A stretch of 34,674 nucleotides of DNA from Deltaproteobacteria bacterium CG11_big_fil_rev_8_21_14_0_20_42_23 (GCA_002796345.1 PCXC01000068.1:1-34674), one strand, 5' to 3'. Shown: positions 1-7,948, numbered from the stretch's first letter. Numbers and translations are program-made. Notes: generated from the sequence alone by a model not told the origin.

Positions 1-107
1 ACACTCCCCGGAAGTGTCTTGGTTATCGAACTCCTGCTGAGGTCTTCTTGAACCAAGTGTTGCACTTCGAATGTGAATCCACATCCCCGCCTTCGCGAAG
101 ATGACAA
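1..107. repeat. Palindrome-rich intergenic stretch downstream of recO
   Basis: No gene is visible here. Positions 18-24 (CTTGGTT) pair with 51-57 (AACCAAG), and 91-100 is the self-complementary CTTCGCGAAG next to CCCCGC and followed by ATGACAAAAA. On the minus strand the second half reads GTCATCTTCGCGAAGGCGGG, which resembles the dispersed GTCATTCCCGCGAAGGCGGG-type palindromic repeats found between genes in many bacterial genomes. It lies immediately downstream of the recO stop and could help end that transcript, but no clean hairpin plus T-run is present. Confidence 0.35.
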
Positions 108-120
108 AAAAATAACCCTT

Positions 121-843
121 CTACCCAAAGTCCAAATACTGCACGGTTTTTAATTTTTTATCTAAGATGTATTCTATATGTTTTGTCAAAAGAGAAAATG
201 CTGCTTGTTGTTGATCTACGCTTGTTTTTATTCCAGCACGAAATGCATGAAAAAATGAAAGCATTAAAAACACATCATGTTGATGCTCTATCTCTCTACA
301 TGATGAACACAACAAATGTGAAAAATCTGAACTGAGCACCCACCTCTTCTGCAAGCCTGGATCAAAGCGAGTTTGGCACGAGCTACATTCAAAAAACGCC
401 GGCTCAAATCCGCATAACTTGAGCCACTGATATGAATATCGAATCACATCTCGTAAGCTTGGTTCATGCTCTTGCAAGTACGAAAGAAAACGAAGCATGT
501 ATGCGTATTTTTCATCCGCCACTTGTTCTTCGGGAAGAAAACGAAGTGAAAGTTCTAAAAAAAACTGGAGCACTGCACTTTTATTATAAGATTTTGAAAG
601 ACCAACAGAAGCAAGTTCAGTTTTTGCTTCTCTCAAAAAAACCAAATCGCCCTTCCCTTTTTGAAACGAAATTTCCGCAACTGTACCTGGCTCTAAGCTA
701 GACCCAAAGCGCCTTTGCGACTTTTTTGCTGATTTTGCTATGCCGCTTAATCGGCCTGATTGTCTACTAAAAAAAGAAACAATATGGTCAGACTCACCAT
801 ACGAAATGCGTTTTAAAATAATGACTTTTTCTACCAGTTCCAT
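121..843 (-). CDS. recO: DNA repair protein RecO
   Basis: RecO loads RecA onto single-stranded DNA coated with SSB, in partnership with RecR, in the RecFOR recombinational repair pathway; it acts in the cytoplasm. The 240-residue product has the usual RecO length and start (EKVIILKRISYGESDHIVSF, the N-terminal OB fold) followed by an all-helical middle. A four-cysteine zinc site sits in the C-terminal half (CSSC about 152-155 and CSSC about 179-182), as in many RecO proteins. The start at 843 has no ribosome-binding sequence; a good promoter ends 8 nt upstream of the ATG, so the transcript may be leaderless. It follows the 425-aa unknown gene after 64 nt. Identification is firm. Confidence 0.93.
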   Translation of the reverse strand: MELVEKVIILKRISYGESDHIVSFFSRQSGRLSGIAKSAKKSQRRFGSSLEPGTVAEISFQKGKGDLVFLREAKTELASVGLSKSYNKSAVLQFFLELSLRFLPEEQVADEKYAYMLRFLSYLQEHEPSLRDVIRYSYQWLKLCGFEPAFFECSSCQTRFDPGLQKRWVLSSDFSHLLCSSCREIEHQHDVFLMLSFFHAFRAGIKTSVDQQQAAFSLLTKHIEYILDKKLKTVQYLDFG

Positions 844-851
844 GAGGCGGC

Positions 852-880
852 ACTATAAACAAGCTAACGATGCCTGGCAA
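852..880 (-). promoter_or_regulatory. Predicted sigma-70-type promoter of recO
   Basis: On the minus strand TTGCCA (880-875) and TATAGT (857-852) are separated by exactly 17 nt. Only 8 nt lie between the -10 box and the recO ATG at 843, so transcription should begin at or within a few bases of the start codon. That fits the absence of a Shine-Dalgarno sequence before recO. Confidence 0.55.
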
Positions 881-907
881 GAAGCAAGAGCTGTGCTTTG
901 GGGAGGG

Positions 908-2185
908 TTAGAGTAGTGCGGGAGGAGCATTTCCACCAACTCCAAGTGCACGCAAGGTCTCTCGTACTATATCCGAGTCACTCGGTTTCTCTCGCACGGT
1001 CCGATCAACGACATGATATGGTGGAGCTTGAAAAACAAGTTGTTGCAAAGGAGGAACAAGAAGAACCCGTAGCATCCCCTTATCACCTTCTTTAAGAACC
1101 TTCACGCTCCATTCACCTTCACCGAACAAGTTGGAAATTTCATTTTCATCAAAAGAAGTAATGCCTTCGTCTGAAAGATTCGCCACGGTAATGCTGATCA
1201 TGTTATCTTCAGTTGTTTCCATGCAAATAGCATCAAGTGCTGAGCTAAAACAATCAGAGCCTGTCTTTGCAAGATTTACAAAAAGTACATAAAGATCACC
1301 CATCGCTCTTCTTAAAGTTTTCGCTTGATGCGGTTCAAGAATAAATCTCCAACGATCGGGGATACTCACTTTTGTTTTATATCCTTGGTATGAAAACTGA
1401 AGCCCTTCTTCAAACCAAGCATCAATAACAAATGTCTTTGCGCTTGTGAGAGCTTTTGGAAGCCCAAGTCTCCAAAGTGCATATACGTCGCTTGGCGAAG
1501 TTTTTTCAAAATAGCGACGATGGAAAAGCATTTCAAATAAGTCAACTCGTGTACTGAGATGTTCTCTCACTCTCGCCTTAAGTTCTGATTCATCAGAATA
1601 AAGATGATCAAAAACGAGCATGGCCGCTCGGGCAATGTATTCAAGATCTCCAACCATTCCAAGTGCGGACATGCGATTTCGCTGTCCTTCAAAAGTAAGC
1701 CTTCCAACTTCGCTTAGATAAAGAGAAAAAGAAGCTTCAAGATGAGAAAGAAAAATGTGAGCATTTTTTGCTTGAAGCAAGTCTGAAAAAAGAGGCCTGT
1801 TGTGCAAAAACGCATGAGCAAGATCGGCCAATCTTCCGCCTTTAAGTTCTAACATTTCAAGCGCATTGTGAGGACGTAAATCTGGTGAATCATCCCGAGC
1901 AAATTCTTGTGCAGCCATCATTCCCATATACACAAGATCATTTTCGGAATATGAAGCATGTCGAAAAGAATCTGCTGTTGGCTGAGCAAATTTCCATCGT
2001 AACGGTTCACATTTTCTTGGACATACCTGCGCAAAATAGTGAGCTGAAGTATCTTCAGCAGAAACTCTAAAAGGATCTGGCGCAATGATAATGGAAGGAA
2101 ATGCTAGACGCGTAGCAGTTTTTGCTCCAAGTGATAAAGTACCAAGCAGTTGACCAGATAAGCGAGTGCCAAATCCAAAAATCAT
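908..2185 (-). CDS. Unknown 425-residue protein, possible degenerate GHKL-ATPase-like C-terminus
   Basis: I do not recognise this family. The ATG at 2185 is preferred over an in-frame GTG at 2191 because GAGG lies 5 nt upstream of the ATG. There is no signal peptide and no clear membrane helix; the N-terminal 270 residues look helical. Near residues 290-350 the order RRAMGDLYVLFVNLAKTG, then ISITVANLSDEGI, then ISNLFGEG loosely follows the N-box, G1 and F-box layout of histidine-kinase ATPase domains, but the catalytic Asn and the DxGxG residues are not intact. A kinase-derived scaffold is therefore only a guess. The gene starts 11 nt after the terminator of the upstream kinase gene and is followed after 64 nt by recO, which has its own promoter. 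Confidence 0.7.
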   Translation of the reverse strand: MIFGFGTRLSGQLLGTLSLGAKTATRLAFPSIIIAPDPFRVSAEDTSAHYFAQVCPRKCEPLRWKFAQPTADSFRHASYSENDLVYMGMMAAQEFARDDSPDLRPHNALEMLELKGGRLADLAHAFLHNRPLFSDLLQAKNAHIFLSHLEASFSLYLSEVGRLTFEGQRNRMSALGMVGDLEYIARAAMLVFDHLYSDESELKARVREHLSTRVDLFEMLFHRRYFEKTSPSDVYALWRLGLPKALTSAKTFVIDAWFEEGLQFSYQGYKTKVSIPDRWRFILEPHQAKTLRRAMGDLYVLFVNLAKTGSDCFSSALDAICMETTEDNMISITVANLSDEGITSFDENEISNLFGEGEWSVKVLKEGDKGMLRVLLVPPLQQLVFQAPPYHVVDRTVREKPSDSDIVRETLRALGVGGNAPPALL

Positions 2186-2196
2186 ATCCACCTCGA

Positions 2197-2229
2197 AAAC
2201 AAAAAAGCCCGGAGATTTCTCCCCGGGCT
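2197..2229 (-). terminator. Intrinsic terminator after the PfkB-family kinase gene
   Basis: On the minus strand AGCCCGG pairs with CCGGGCT around a short purine-rich interior, followed directly by TTTTTTGTTTT. The stem occupies 2206-2229 and the T-run 2206-2197. It lies 33 nt past the kinase stop codon and ends just before the ribosome-binding site of the next gene. Confidence 0.8.
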
Positions 2230-2262
2230 GTAATTTACGTGCAGAAGCAGACGTTGCAGTTT

Positions 2263-3189
2263 TTAAGCTCCAAAAACGGCAACCTCATCAAAGTGTGAAA
2301 GCGTTTTAAATTGGCGGAAGCGTCCATCGATGTCTTTATGCTCAAGTTCGCGAAGGCGATCAAGTCCAAAATCTTCCACCTGGAAAGAAGCCATGACACT
2401 TCCCGAGATAACTGCTTGTTTTAATGCGTTTTCATCAAACTTTCCAGCGCGTGCAAGATAGCCTAAAAAGCCACCCGCAAAGGTATCACCTGCTCCAGTG
2501 GGATCAGTTACCAATGGCAACGGCATGCCAGGTGCGACAAACATGGAATGCTCATGATACAGCAAAGCCCCGTGTTCACCGCGTTTGATGACCACTGTCT
2601 TTGGGCCCCAGCTGTGAATTTTTTTCGCCGCAACAACCATATTGCTTTCACCCGTTAAGAGTTTTGCTTCACCATCATTGACAAAAAGAAGATCGATGCG
2701 CTCAATCACTTGCTGCAAGGCTTCGCGCTCGTGTTCAATCCATAAGTTCATGGTATCCATGGCAATGAGTCGCGGTTCTTTCATTTGATCTAACACGCGA
2801 AGTTGTAATTGTGGTTGAATATTTCCCAAAAATAAAATGGGCAAACTGGAATGCGCATCACTTAAAGTGGGATTGAAATGTTCAAAGACACCAAGTTGTG
2901 TGTCGAGTGTTTCGGCTTGATTTAAATTATTCAGGTAATGACCAGCCCAACGAAATGTTTTTCCACCTTCAACAATTTGCAAGCCCTCTAAGTTAATACC
3001 GCGGCTTTCCAAAAATTCGATATGCGATCTTTCGAAGTCACCACCAACAACTCCAACAACATGTACATCGGTAAAAAAACTAGCTGAAGTTGAAAAGTGT
3101 GTCGCCGTTCCACCCAGCACATTATCTCGCTTTCCCACGGGCGTTTCAAGCGTATCGTAGGCAATTGATCCCACCACAAGTATAGACAT
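2263..3189 (-). CDS. PfkB-family (ribokinase-like) sugar or nucleoside kinase
   Basis: A cytoplasmic ATP-dependent kinase of the PfkB superfamily, 308 residues. The signature DPTGAGDTFAGGF is at about residues 229-241, with Asp235 of GAGD as the expected catalytic base, and the substrate-side glycine pair is in NVLGGTATHFS near residue 27. The ATG at 3189 is preferred over one 24 nt upstream because AGGGAG precedes it at proper spacing. The gene lies downstream of mtnP, so a substrate connected to purine or methylthioribose salvage, such as adenosine or a pentose, is plausible but not shown by the sequence. A clear terminator follows. The family is certain; the substrate is unknown. Confidence 0.9.
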   Translation of the reverse strand: MSILVVGSIAYDTLETPVGKRDNVLGGTATHFSTSASFFTDVHVVGVVGGDFERSHIEFLESRGINLEGLQIVEGGKTFRWAGHYLNNLNQAETLDTQLGVFEHFNPTLSDAHSSLPILFLGNIQPQLQLRVLDQMKEPRLIAMDTMNLWIEHEREALQQVIERIDLLFVNDGEAKLLTGESNMVVAAKKIHSWGPKTVVIKRGEHGALLYHEHSMFVAPGMPLPLVTDPTGAGDTFAGGFLGYLARAGKFDENALKQAVISGSVMASFQVEDFGLDRLRELEHKDIDGRFRQFKTLSHFDEVAVFGA

Positions 3190-3233
3190 GTTCTCTCCCT
3201 TTTTGTTTTTCATGTTTTTTTACTTTTTAAATT

Positions 3234-3328
3234 GTTGTCATTGCGATCCGCCTCTGGCGGAGTGGCAATCTCCTCTGATACTTTAAAAATCGAGATCACC
3301 ACGTCGCTACGCTCCTCGTGATGACAAC
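3234..3328. repeat. Dispersed palindromic repeat (MITE/REP-like)
   Basis: GTTGTCAT (3234-3241) and ATGACAAC (3321-3328) form the outer arms of a 95-bp element. An inner hairpin TCCGCC-TCT-GGCGGA lies at 3247-3261, and the far side carries CACGTCGCTACGCTCCTCGT. This resembles the GTCATTGCGA...CACGTCGCTACGCTCCTCGCAATGAC palindromes scattered between genes in many bacteria. It fills most of the space between mtnP and the kinase gene on an otherwise co-directional strand, and its RNA would fold strongly. Confidence 0.7.
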
Positions 3329-3348
3329 ATTTTAACTGTCTATGTATC

Positions 3349-4212
3349 TTAATCAAAATATTTTCCAATAAGAGGTTTAAGTTTTCGCTTTACACCTTCG
3401 GTAATAAGTTTTGGATCGGTCATGAAGGCGTATTTCAATGCTGACTTTGCTGGCGCATCGTCGTGGTCTGTTACAGCGGGTACTAATGCGAGCAAAAGTT
3501 TTTGCGCGTTTGAGACATTTTGCTTTAAGGTTTGCACTACCATTTCCACATCAACACACTCATGATCTGGATGCCAACAATCGTAATCGGTTACCAGCGC
3601 AACGGTTGCATATGAAATTTCTGCTTCAAGCGCTAGCTTGGCTTCTTGATAGTTGGTCATGCCTACAACATCCATGCCCCACGAGCGGTACAGTTCAGAT
3701 TCCGCGCGTGAAGAAAACATTGGGCCTTCAATGCACACATAGGTTCCGCGATCATGAAAGGGAATATTCACTTTTTTGGCAGCAGCGATAATATCTTGGC
3801 GGAGGTATTTGCACACGGGATCAGCAAAAGAAACATGGCCCACGATACCGTCTTCAAAAAAAGTTTGATGACGAACTTTGGTGCGATCTACAAACTGATC
3901 TACCACCACAAATTCACCAGGTTTAATGTTTTCCTTTAAGCTTCCAACTGCAGAAACAGAAATGATGTGAGAGACACCCAACTCTTTTAAAGCATAAATG
4001 TTTGCACGAAAATTGAGTTCGTGAGGAGCATAACGGTGCCCTCTTCCATGGCGAGGCAAAAACGCAAAGTCTCTTCCGCCGATAGTGCCCAACATCACCG
4101 CATCAGACGGAGCTCCAAAGGGAGTTTGCATTTGTTTTTCTTCGATAATTTCAACTCCATCCATTTGATAGAGTCCACTTCCTCCAATAATCCCAATATG
4201 TGGCTTGCTCAT
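3349..4212 (-). CDS. mtnP: S-methyl-5'-thioadenosine phosphorylase
   Basis: This enzyme splits methylthioadenosine, the by-product of polyamine and other S-adenosylmethionine-dependent synthesis, with phosphate into adenine and methylthioribose-1-phosphate. The 287 residues begin with the phosphate-binding GIIGGSGLY, followed by RHGRGHRY and the loop CIEGPMFSSRAESELYR. The base- and ribose-binding segment MTNYQEAKLALEAEI and then TDYDCW fit methylthioadenosine phosphorylases better than purine nucleoside phosphorylases. The start is supported by AAGGAG 6-7 nt upstream. A PfkB-family kinase follows after the palindromic repeat. The trimeric phosphorylase family is certain and the MTA specificity likely. 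Confidence 0.93.
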   Translation of the reverse strand: MSKPHIGIIGGSGLYQMDGVEIIEEKQMQTPFGAPSDAVMLGTIGGRDFAFLPRHGRGHRYAPHELNFRANIYALKELGVSHIISVSAVGSLKENIKPGEFVVVDQFVDRTKVRHQTFFEDGIVGHVSFADPVCKYLRQDIIAAAKKVNIPFHDRGTYVCIEGPMFSSRAESELYRSWGMDVVGMTNYQEAKLALEAEISYATVALVTDYDCWHPDHECVDVEMVVQTLKQNVSNAQKLLLALVPAVTDHDDAPAKSALKYAFMTDPKLITEGVKRKLKPLIGKYFD

Positions 4213-4254
4213 ATATACTCCTTAGGCCTTGTGTAGAACGATGAAAGCAGGCGT

Positions 4255-4283
4255 TTAGTAGTCAGAAAAAAGGGGAATCGCAA
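4255..4283 (-). promoter_or_regulatory. Possible promoter upstream of mtnP
   Basis: On the minus strand TTGCGA (4283-4278) and TACTAA (4260-4255) are 17 nt apart, about 43 nt before the mtnP start. The -10 match is weak, so this is tentative. Confidence 0.3.
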
Positions 4284-4335
4284 GGAAAAAGGTTTTGCAG
4301 AAAGAGCTGAAAAAAAACGTAGCTCAGCTGTTCTT

Positions 4336-5388
4336 TTACGCAATTTTTGGAAGTGCTGGTTTTATTTCGCCTCTGGCGAGCTGTCCGCATGCAGCAAGGA
4401 TATCCTGTCCGCGGCTAATGCGAATGGTGGTACTCACCCCTTTTGAATCGAGATAATTTTGCCACCAATACATTCGCTCTCTCGAAGTGGGATAATAAGC
4501 AACTTCTTTGTACGGATTCATGGGAATGAGATTTACTTTTGCGCGCACACCTTCAAGGAGAGTAACAAGCCTTATTGCATCTTCTTTGTGATCGTTCACG
4601 CCTTCGATGAGAATGTATTCGAACGTGAGGCGATGTTTGTATTCATCGGAGTACCAACGACAAAACGCCATCAAGTCTTTAAGCGGATAGCGTTTATTCA
4701 CCGGCATCAGCTTGTCGCGCATTTCATCTGTAGTAGCAGAAAGTGAAATAGCAAGTTTCACTTCAGAACGTGCAACAAATTCTTTCATCTTTGGAATGAG
4801 GCCCGAAGTGGAAACGGTAATTTTTCGTTTTGAAAGTCCAAAGGCGTCTTGATCGTACATCAGTTTTGTTGCTTCAACAACAGCATCAAGATTATGAAGC
4901 GGCTCGCCCATGCCCATGAACACAACGTTTGTGATGGGTGTGTCTGCTTCGCGTGCTGCAATGCGCAGCTGGCTTGTAATTTCGCCCAAAATAAGATGCC
5001 GCTTCAAGCCCATTTTTGCCGTGCGACAAAAATCGCAGGCCATGGCGCAACCCACTTGCGAAGAAATGCAAACAGTGCGTCGGCCTTTATCAGCTGGAAT
5101 CAAAACGCATTCTACTTCTTTGCCATCTTCTAATGCACAGAGAAATTTTTTGGTGCCGTCTTCAGAAACTTGCACCGCGAAAACCGTGGCGCAGTCGATA
5201 TCAAAGCGTTCTGCAAGTTGTTCGCGAACAGCTTTGGGGAAATTGCTCATCTCTTCAAAGCTTGAAACTTTTTTGGAATAAATCCAAAGCTTCAGCTCTT
5301 TGGCAAGATACGCCGGTGCTCCAAGCTCTGCAATAAGCTCTGGAAAGGCACTTGCGGGCAGGTCTGTTATGCGTTGTTTCTTCATCAT
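4336..5388 (-). CDS. rlmN: Dual-specificity RNA methyltransferase RlmN
   Basis: A radical-SAM enzyme that methylates C2 of A2503 in 23S rRNA and of A37 in some tRNAs. The 350-residue protein carries the iron-sulfur cluster motif GCAMACDFC (Cys114, Cys118, Cys121), the downstream GMGEPLHN, and a C-terminal ILAACGQLA with Cys334, which matches the methyl-carrying cysteine of the family. Two adjacent ATG codons are possible starts, one codon apart; AGAGG lies directly before them. It follows the transporter terminator, so it is probably transcribed separately. All key residues are present. Confidence 0.96.
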   Translation of the reverse strand: MMKKQRITDLPASAFPELIAELGAPAYLAKELKLWIYSKKVSSFEEMSNFPKAVREQLAERFDIDCATVFAVQVSEDGTKKFLCALEDGKEVECVLIPADKGRRTVCISSQVGCAMACDFCRTAKMGLKRHLILGEITSQLRIAAREADTPITNVVFMGMGEPLHNLDAVVEATKLMYDQDAFGLSKRKITVSTSGLIPKMKEFVARSEVKLAISLSATTDEMRDKLMPVNKRYPLKDLMAFCRWYSDEYKHRLTFEYILIEGVNDHKEDAIRLVTLLEGVRAKVNLIPMNPYKEVAYYPTSRERMYWWQNYLDSKGVSTTIRISRGQDILAACGQLARGEIKPALPKIA

Positions 5389-5453
5389 CCTCTTCTTCGG
5401 TCAAAAGTGGAAAATGTTGTGTCATATTTGAGGGCCACTTACAAGCCTGGAAA

Positions 5454-5486
5454 TGAAAAAACAAAAGGCCCTAAAAAGGGCCTTTT
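5454..5486 (-). terminator. Strong intrinsic terminator after the organophosphate transporter gene
   Basis: Positions 5463-5472 (AAAAGGCCCT) and 5477-5486 (AGGGCCTTTT) form a perfect 10-bp stem with a 4-nt loop. On the minus strand it is followed by GTTTTTTC. It lies 23 nt after the transporter stop and closes the unit giant protein-manA-transporter. The A/T-flanked stem could also act weakly on the other strand. Confidence 0.88.
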
Positions 5487-5509
5487 GAGAACAAAACATG
5501 GAATATCAG

Positions 5510-6868
5510 TTACTTGTTGTTATTCCCATTGTGGATTCTCTCTAAATTCGGAGAGCGATGTGACCAGGTCAGCATAAAGAAAAGTGTCCCCAATACTGCG
5601 GCCGTGAGATAAAAGATAAAACCTCCGTCCCAGCCCCAGTTATCAACCACAAATCCTGTTCCCACTCCGCAAACGGTAGCTCCAATATATCCAAACGTTC
5701 CTGTGAGACCACTCGCCGTTGCAGCAGCTTTTTTGGTGGCAAAGTCAGCAGCTGAAACTCCCACCAGCATTTGCGGGCCATAAACTAAAAAGCCAACAGC
5801 AATAAGGGCACCTGCATCAAGCCAAGGGTTCCCAGCTGGAATTTTCCAAAAGTAAAACAGAAAGAAAATAAGGGCCAACATGAAAATTACGTTAACCGGA
5901 CCTCTGCGCCCTTTGAAAACTCTATCTGAAACGAAGCCCGCAAAAAAAGCCCCAAAAATTCCAGCAATCTCAAAGAGAGCTACATTACTTCCAGCACTAA
6001 TAAGCGTGCTTCCCTTTTTTTCCACTAAAAAGGTAGGAGCCCAATCAAGAACACCAATGCGAACAATGTAAACGAAGAAATTGGCAAAACAAACATACCA
6101 CACCAATTTATTATTAAGCACATATCGAAACAAAATTTCTTTCACTGATTCGGCGGTATCTTCGTGCTCGTCAAGTCGATCTGGATCAGCTTCGTTGCGA
6201 TAGACATCCACTGGCGGCAAGCCCAACGACTGAGGTGTATCACGAAGACGGTTGTAAAGGAAAAATGAAAAACCCATTGCAAACAACGCGGGAACAAAAA
6301 AAGCAGAACGCCAGCCATAATGAGGAATAAGATATCCCGCCAATAAAAGAATACCGGCTCCACCAACTTGATGCGATGCATTCCAAATTCCCCACTTCGT
6401 TCCCAATTCTTTTGGGCTATACCAATGGGTTAACATACGCGCGCATGGTGGCCATCCCATAGATTGAAAAGCACCATTTAAAATCCAAAAAATGCTCAAG
6501 GTTAAAAGTGAAGAACTGAGGCCGAAAAAAATGCTCACGATAGCAGAGGCAAAAAGACCAAAGGCCATAAAGGCACGAGGGTTTGCCCTATCGGCTACCA
6601 TTCCGAAAATAAATTTTCCTACTCCGTAGATAATAGAAAAAAGAGAAAGCATGATGCCCAAATCAGTTTTTGTAAGATGGAGATCATTTAAGAATGAAGG
6701 CATAGCCATGGAAAAGTTTTTACGCAGAAAATAAAACACGGCGTAACCACTCATCATTCCGTACATCATTCTAAAACGCCAATATTTATATTTTCTTTTT
6801 ATTTCTTGCTTGTCCTGAAGCGTCGGTATGTGTGGCACTGTCCTAAAAAATGCGAAAAATTTTTCCAT
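5510..6868 (-). CDS. Organophosphate:phosphate antiporter, GlpT/UhpT type (MFS)
   Basis: An inner-membrane transporter of the organophosphate:Pi antiporter family, which imports glycerol-3-phosphate or hexose-6-phosphate in exchange for phosphate. The ATG at 6868 is preferred over an upstream ATG because a near-perfect AAGGAGGTGAG precedes it; the product is then 452 residues, the length of E. coli GlpT, with about 12 membrane segments. Arg49 (in FLRKNFSMAMP), Lys85 (VGKFIFG), His166 (WNASHQVGG) and Arg270 (VYIVRIGVLDW) match the substrate-binding Arg45, Lys80, His165 and Arg269 of GlpT. The segment ADFATKKA (375-380) recalls the acidic/lysine pair of UhpT rather than GlpT, and manA lies directly upstream, so a hexose-phosphate substrate is a reasonable guess. 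Confidence 0.92.
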   Translation of the reverse strand: MEKFFAFFRTVPHIPTLQDKQEIKRKYKYWRFRMMYGMMSGYAVFYFLRKNFSMAMPSFLNDLHLTKTDLGIMLSLFSIIYGVGKFIFGMVADRANPRAFMAFGLFASAIVSIFFGLSSSLLTLSIFWILNGAFQSMGWPPCARMLTHWYSPKELGTKWGIWNASHQVGGAGILLLAGYLIPHYGWRSAFFVPALFAMGFSFFLYNRLRDTPQSLGLPPVDVYRNEADPDRLDEHEDTAESVKEILFRYVLNNKLVWYVCFANFFVYIVRIGVLDWAPTFLVEKKGSTLISAGSNVALFEIAGIFGAFFAGFVSDRVFKGRRGPVNVIFMLALIFFLFYFWKIPAGNPWLDAGALIAVGFLVYGPQMLVGVSAADFATKKAAATASGLTGTFGYIGATVCGVGTGFVVDNWGWDGGFIFYLTAAVLGTLFFMLTWSHRSPNLERIHNGNNNK

Positions 6869-6940
6869 CTCACCTCCTTGAAGTAATGATGCTTTATAGG
6901 CTGTACTCAAGCGCCATGAGAGCTTGGGTACGAAAAATGC

Positions 6941-7939
6941 TTAAACGACTGGTGAAGTAATCACCACTTGTGAATGAGAATCAGTTGCTGCTAACTCTGC
7001 ATTCAGTAAAAGTGCTGGCAACAAAACCGAATGCCCAGCCTTTACTTCTAATCCGGAAACGAAAACAGTTCCTCTTACTACCGTGAGGAGTGCAAAAAGT
7101 CCGTTCAAGTTAAAGCTAACATTCTTTCCAGCTCCCAGCTCTAATGTATAAACTTCAAAATTCTCGGCTTCGCACAAGGTTTGAAGCTCGCTCCCGTTTG
7201 GATTGTGAACACGTCTCACACTTTCAATAAAAGCTTGCCCACGAAGAGCGCTCCAATTGGTTTCTTGCAAAGAACGTTCTACATGAAGTTCTCGCGCCGG
7301 CTTCCGGTTCCAATCAAAATAGCGAAAGGTTGTTTCTGAACTTTGCTGAGGCTCAAGCAAAAGCACGCCCGCACCAATAGCATGCGGAGTTCCTGGTGTA
7401 ACATAATAGAGTTCACCTGGATGCACCTGAACAAAATTTAAAAATTTACTCACATCCTCACCTGCCACCAAAGCAGCTCGCATTGCGGATTCGCTGGCGG
7501 CTTCTGTGAGACCAAGATAAATCCCCGCACCTTCTTCAGCTCCAAGAATAAACCAGCATTCTTCTTTGCCGGCTTCACCTTTCTTAGACGTAGCATCTGA
7601 AGGATGTATTTGAACCGAAAGATTTTGAGCTGCATCAAGCAACTTTAACAAAAGTGGAAACTGCCTTCCTCTTTTGGTGAGATATTTCTCACCTAAAATT
7701 TGACAAGGAAATTGTTCAAGCAAACGAGGTAAAGACAGTTCTCCATCTCCCACAACAAGCCTGCTGGGAAAACTAGGATGGGCAGATATTTCCCAGGATT
7801 CACCAATTGTCTGAGCAGGAACATCTTTTAAAGTTGCTATTTTTTGTCCTCCCCAAGGAGTTCTTCTAGGTGAAGTAAAATTGGGAAGAGAAAAACTCAT
7901 GACCAAGTGTGGAAATAAAGTGTTAAAATCTACATTCAT
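6941..7939 (-). CDS. manA: Mannose-6-phosphate isomerase, class I
   Basis: Interconverts mannose-6-phosphate and fructose-6-phosphate in the cytoplasm; zinc dependent. The 332-residue protein has the class I cupin motifs: SVQIHPSD with Gln110 and His112, KEECW with Glu126/127, and GTPHAIGAG with His186 as expected zinc ligands, followed by QQSSETTFRYFDW carrying the conserved active-site arginine (Arg206). The length fits the short Bacillus-type form rather than the 390-residue enterobacterial form. The start lies only 9 nt after the stop of the giant gene and has a poor ribosome-binding site, so translation is probably coupled. The organophosphate antiporter follows after 72 nt. Confidence 0.93.
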   Translation of the reverse strand: MNVDFNTLFPHLVMSFSLPNFTSPRRTPWGGQKIATLKDVPAQTIGESWEISAHPSFPSRLVVGDGELSLPRLLEQFPCQILGEKYLTKRGRQFPLLLKLLDAAQNLSVQIHPSDATSKKGEAGKEECWFILGAEEGAGIYLGLTEAASESAMRAALVAGEDVSKFLNFVQVHPGELYYVTPGTPHAIGAGVLLLEPQQSSETTFRYFDWNRKPARELHVERSLQETNWSALRGQAFIESVRRVHNPNGSELQTLCEAENFEVYTLELGAGKNVSFNLNGLFALLTVVRGTVFVSGLEVKAGHSVLLPALLLNAELAATDSHSQVVITSPVV

Positions 7940-7948
7940 TCTAAAAAC

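Noticed and set aside
4290-4335. Possible terminator after rlmN (T8 run near AGCTGAGCT)
   Set aside because: The run of eight T on the minus strand is preceded by only a 3-bp stem, or a 5-bp stem that spans the T-run itself, so it does not have terminator form.
4213-4335. SAM or purine riboswitch before mtnP
   Set aside because: No conserved riboswitch core or multi-stem junction could be recognised in this 120-nt gap.
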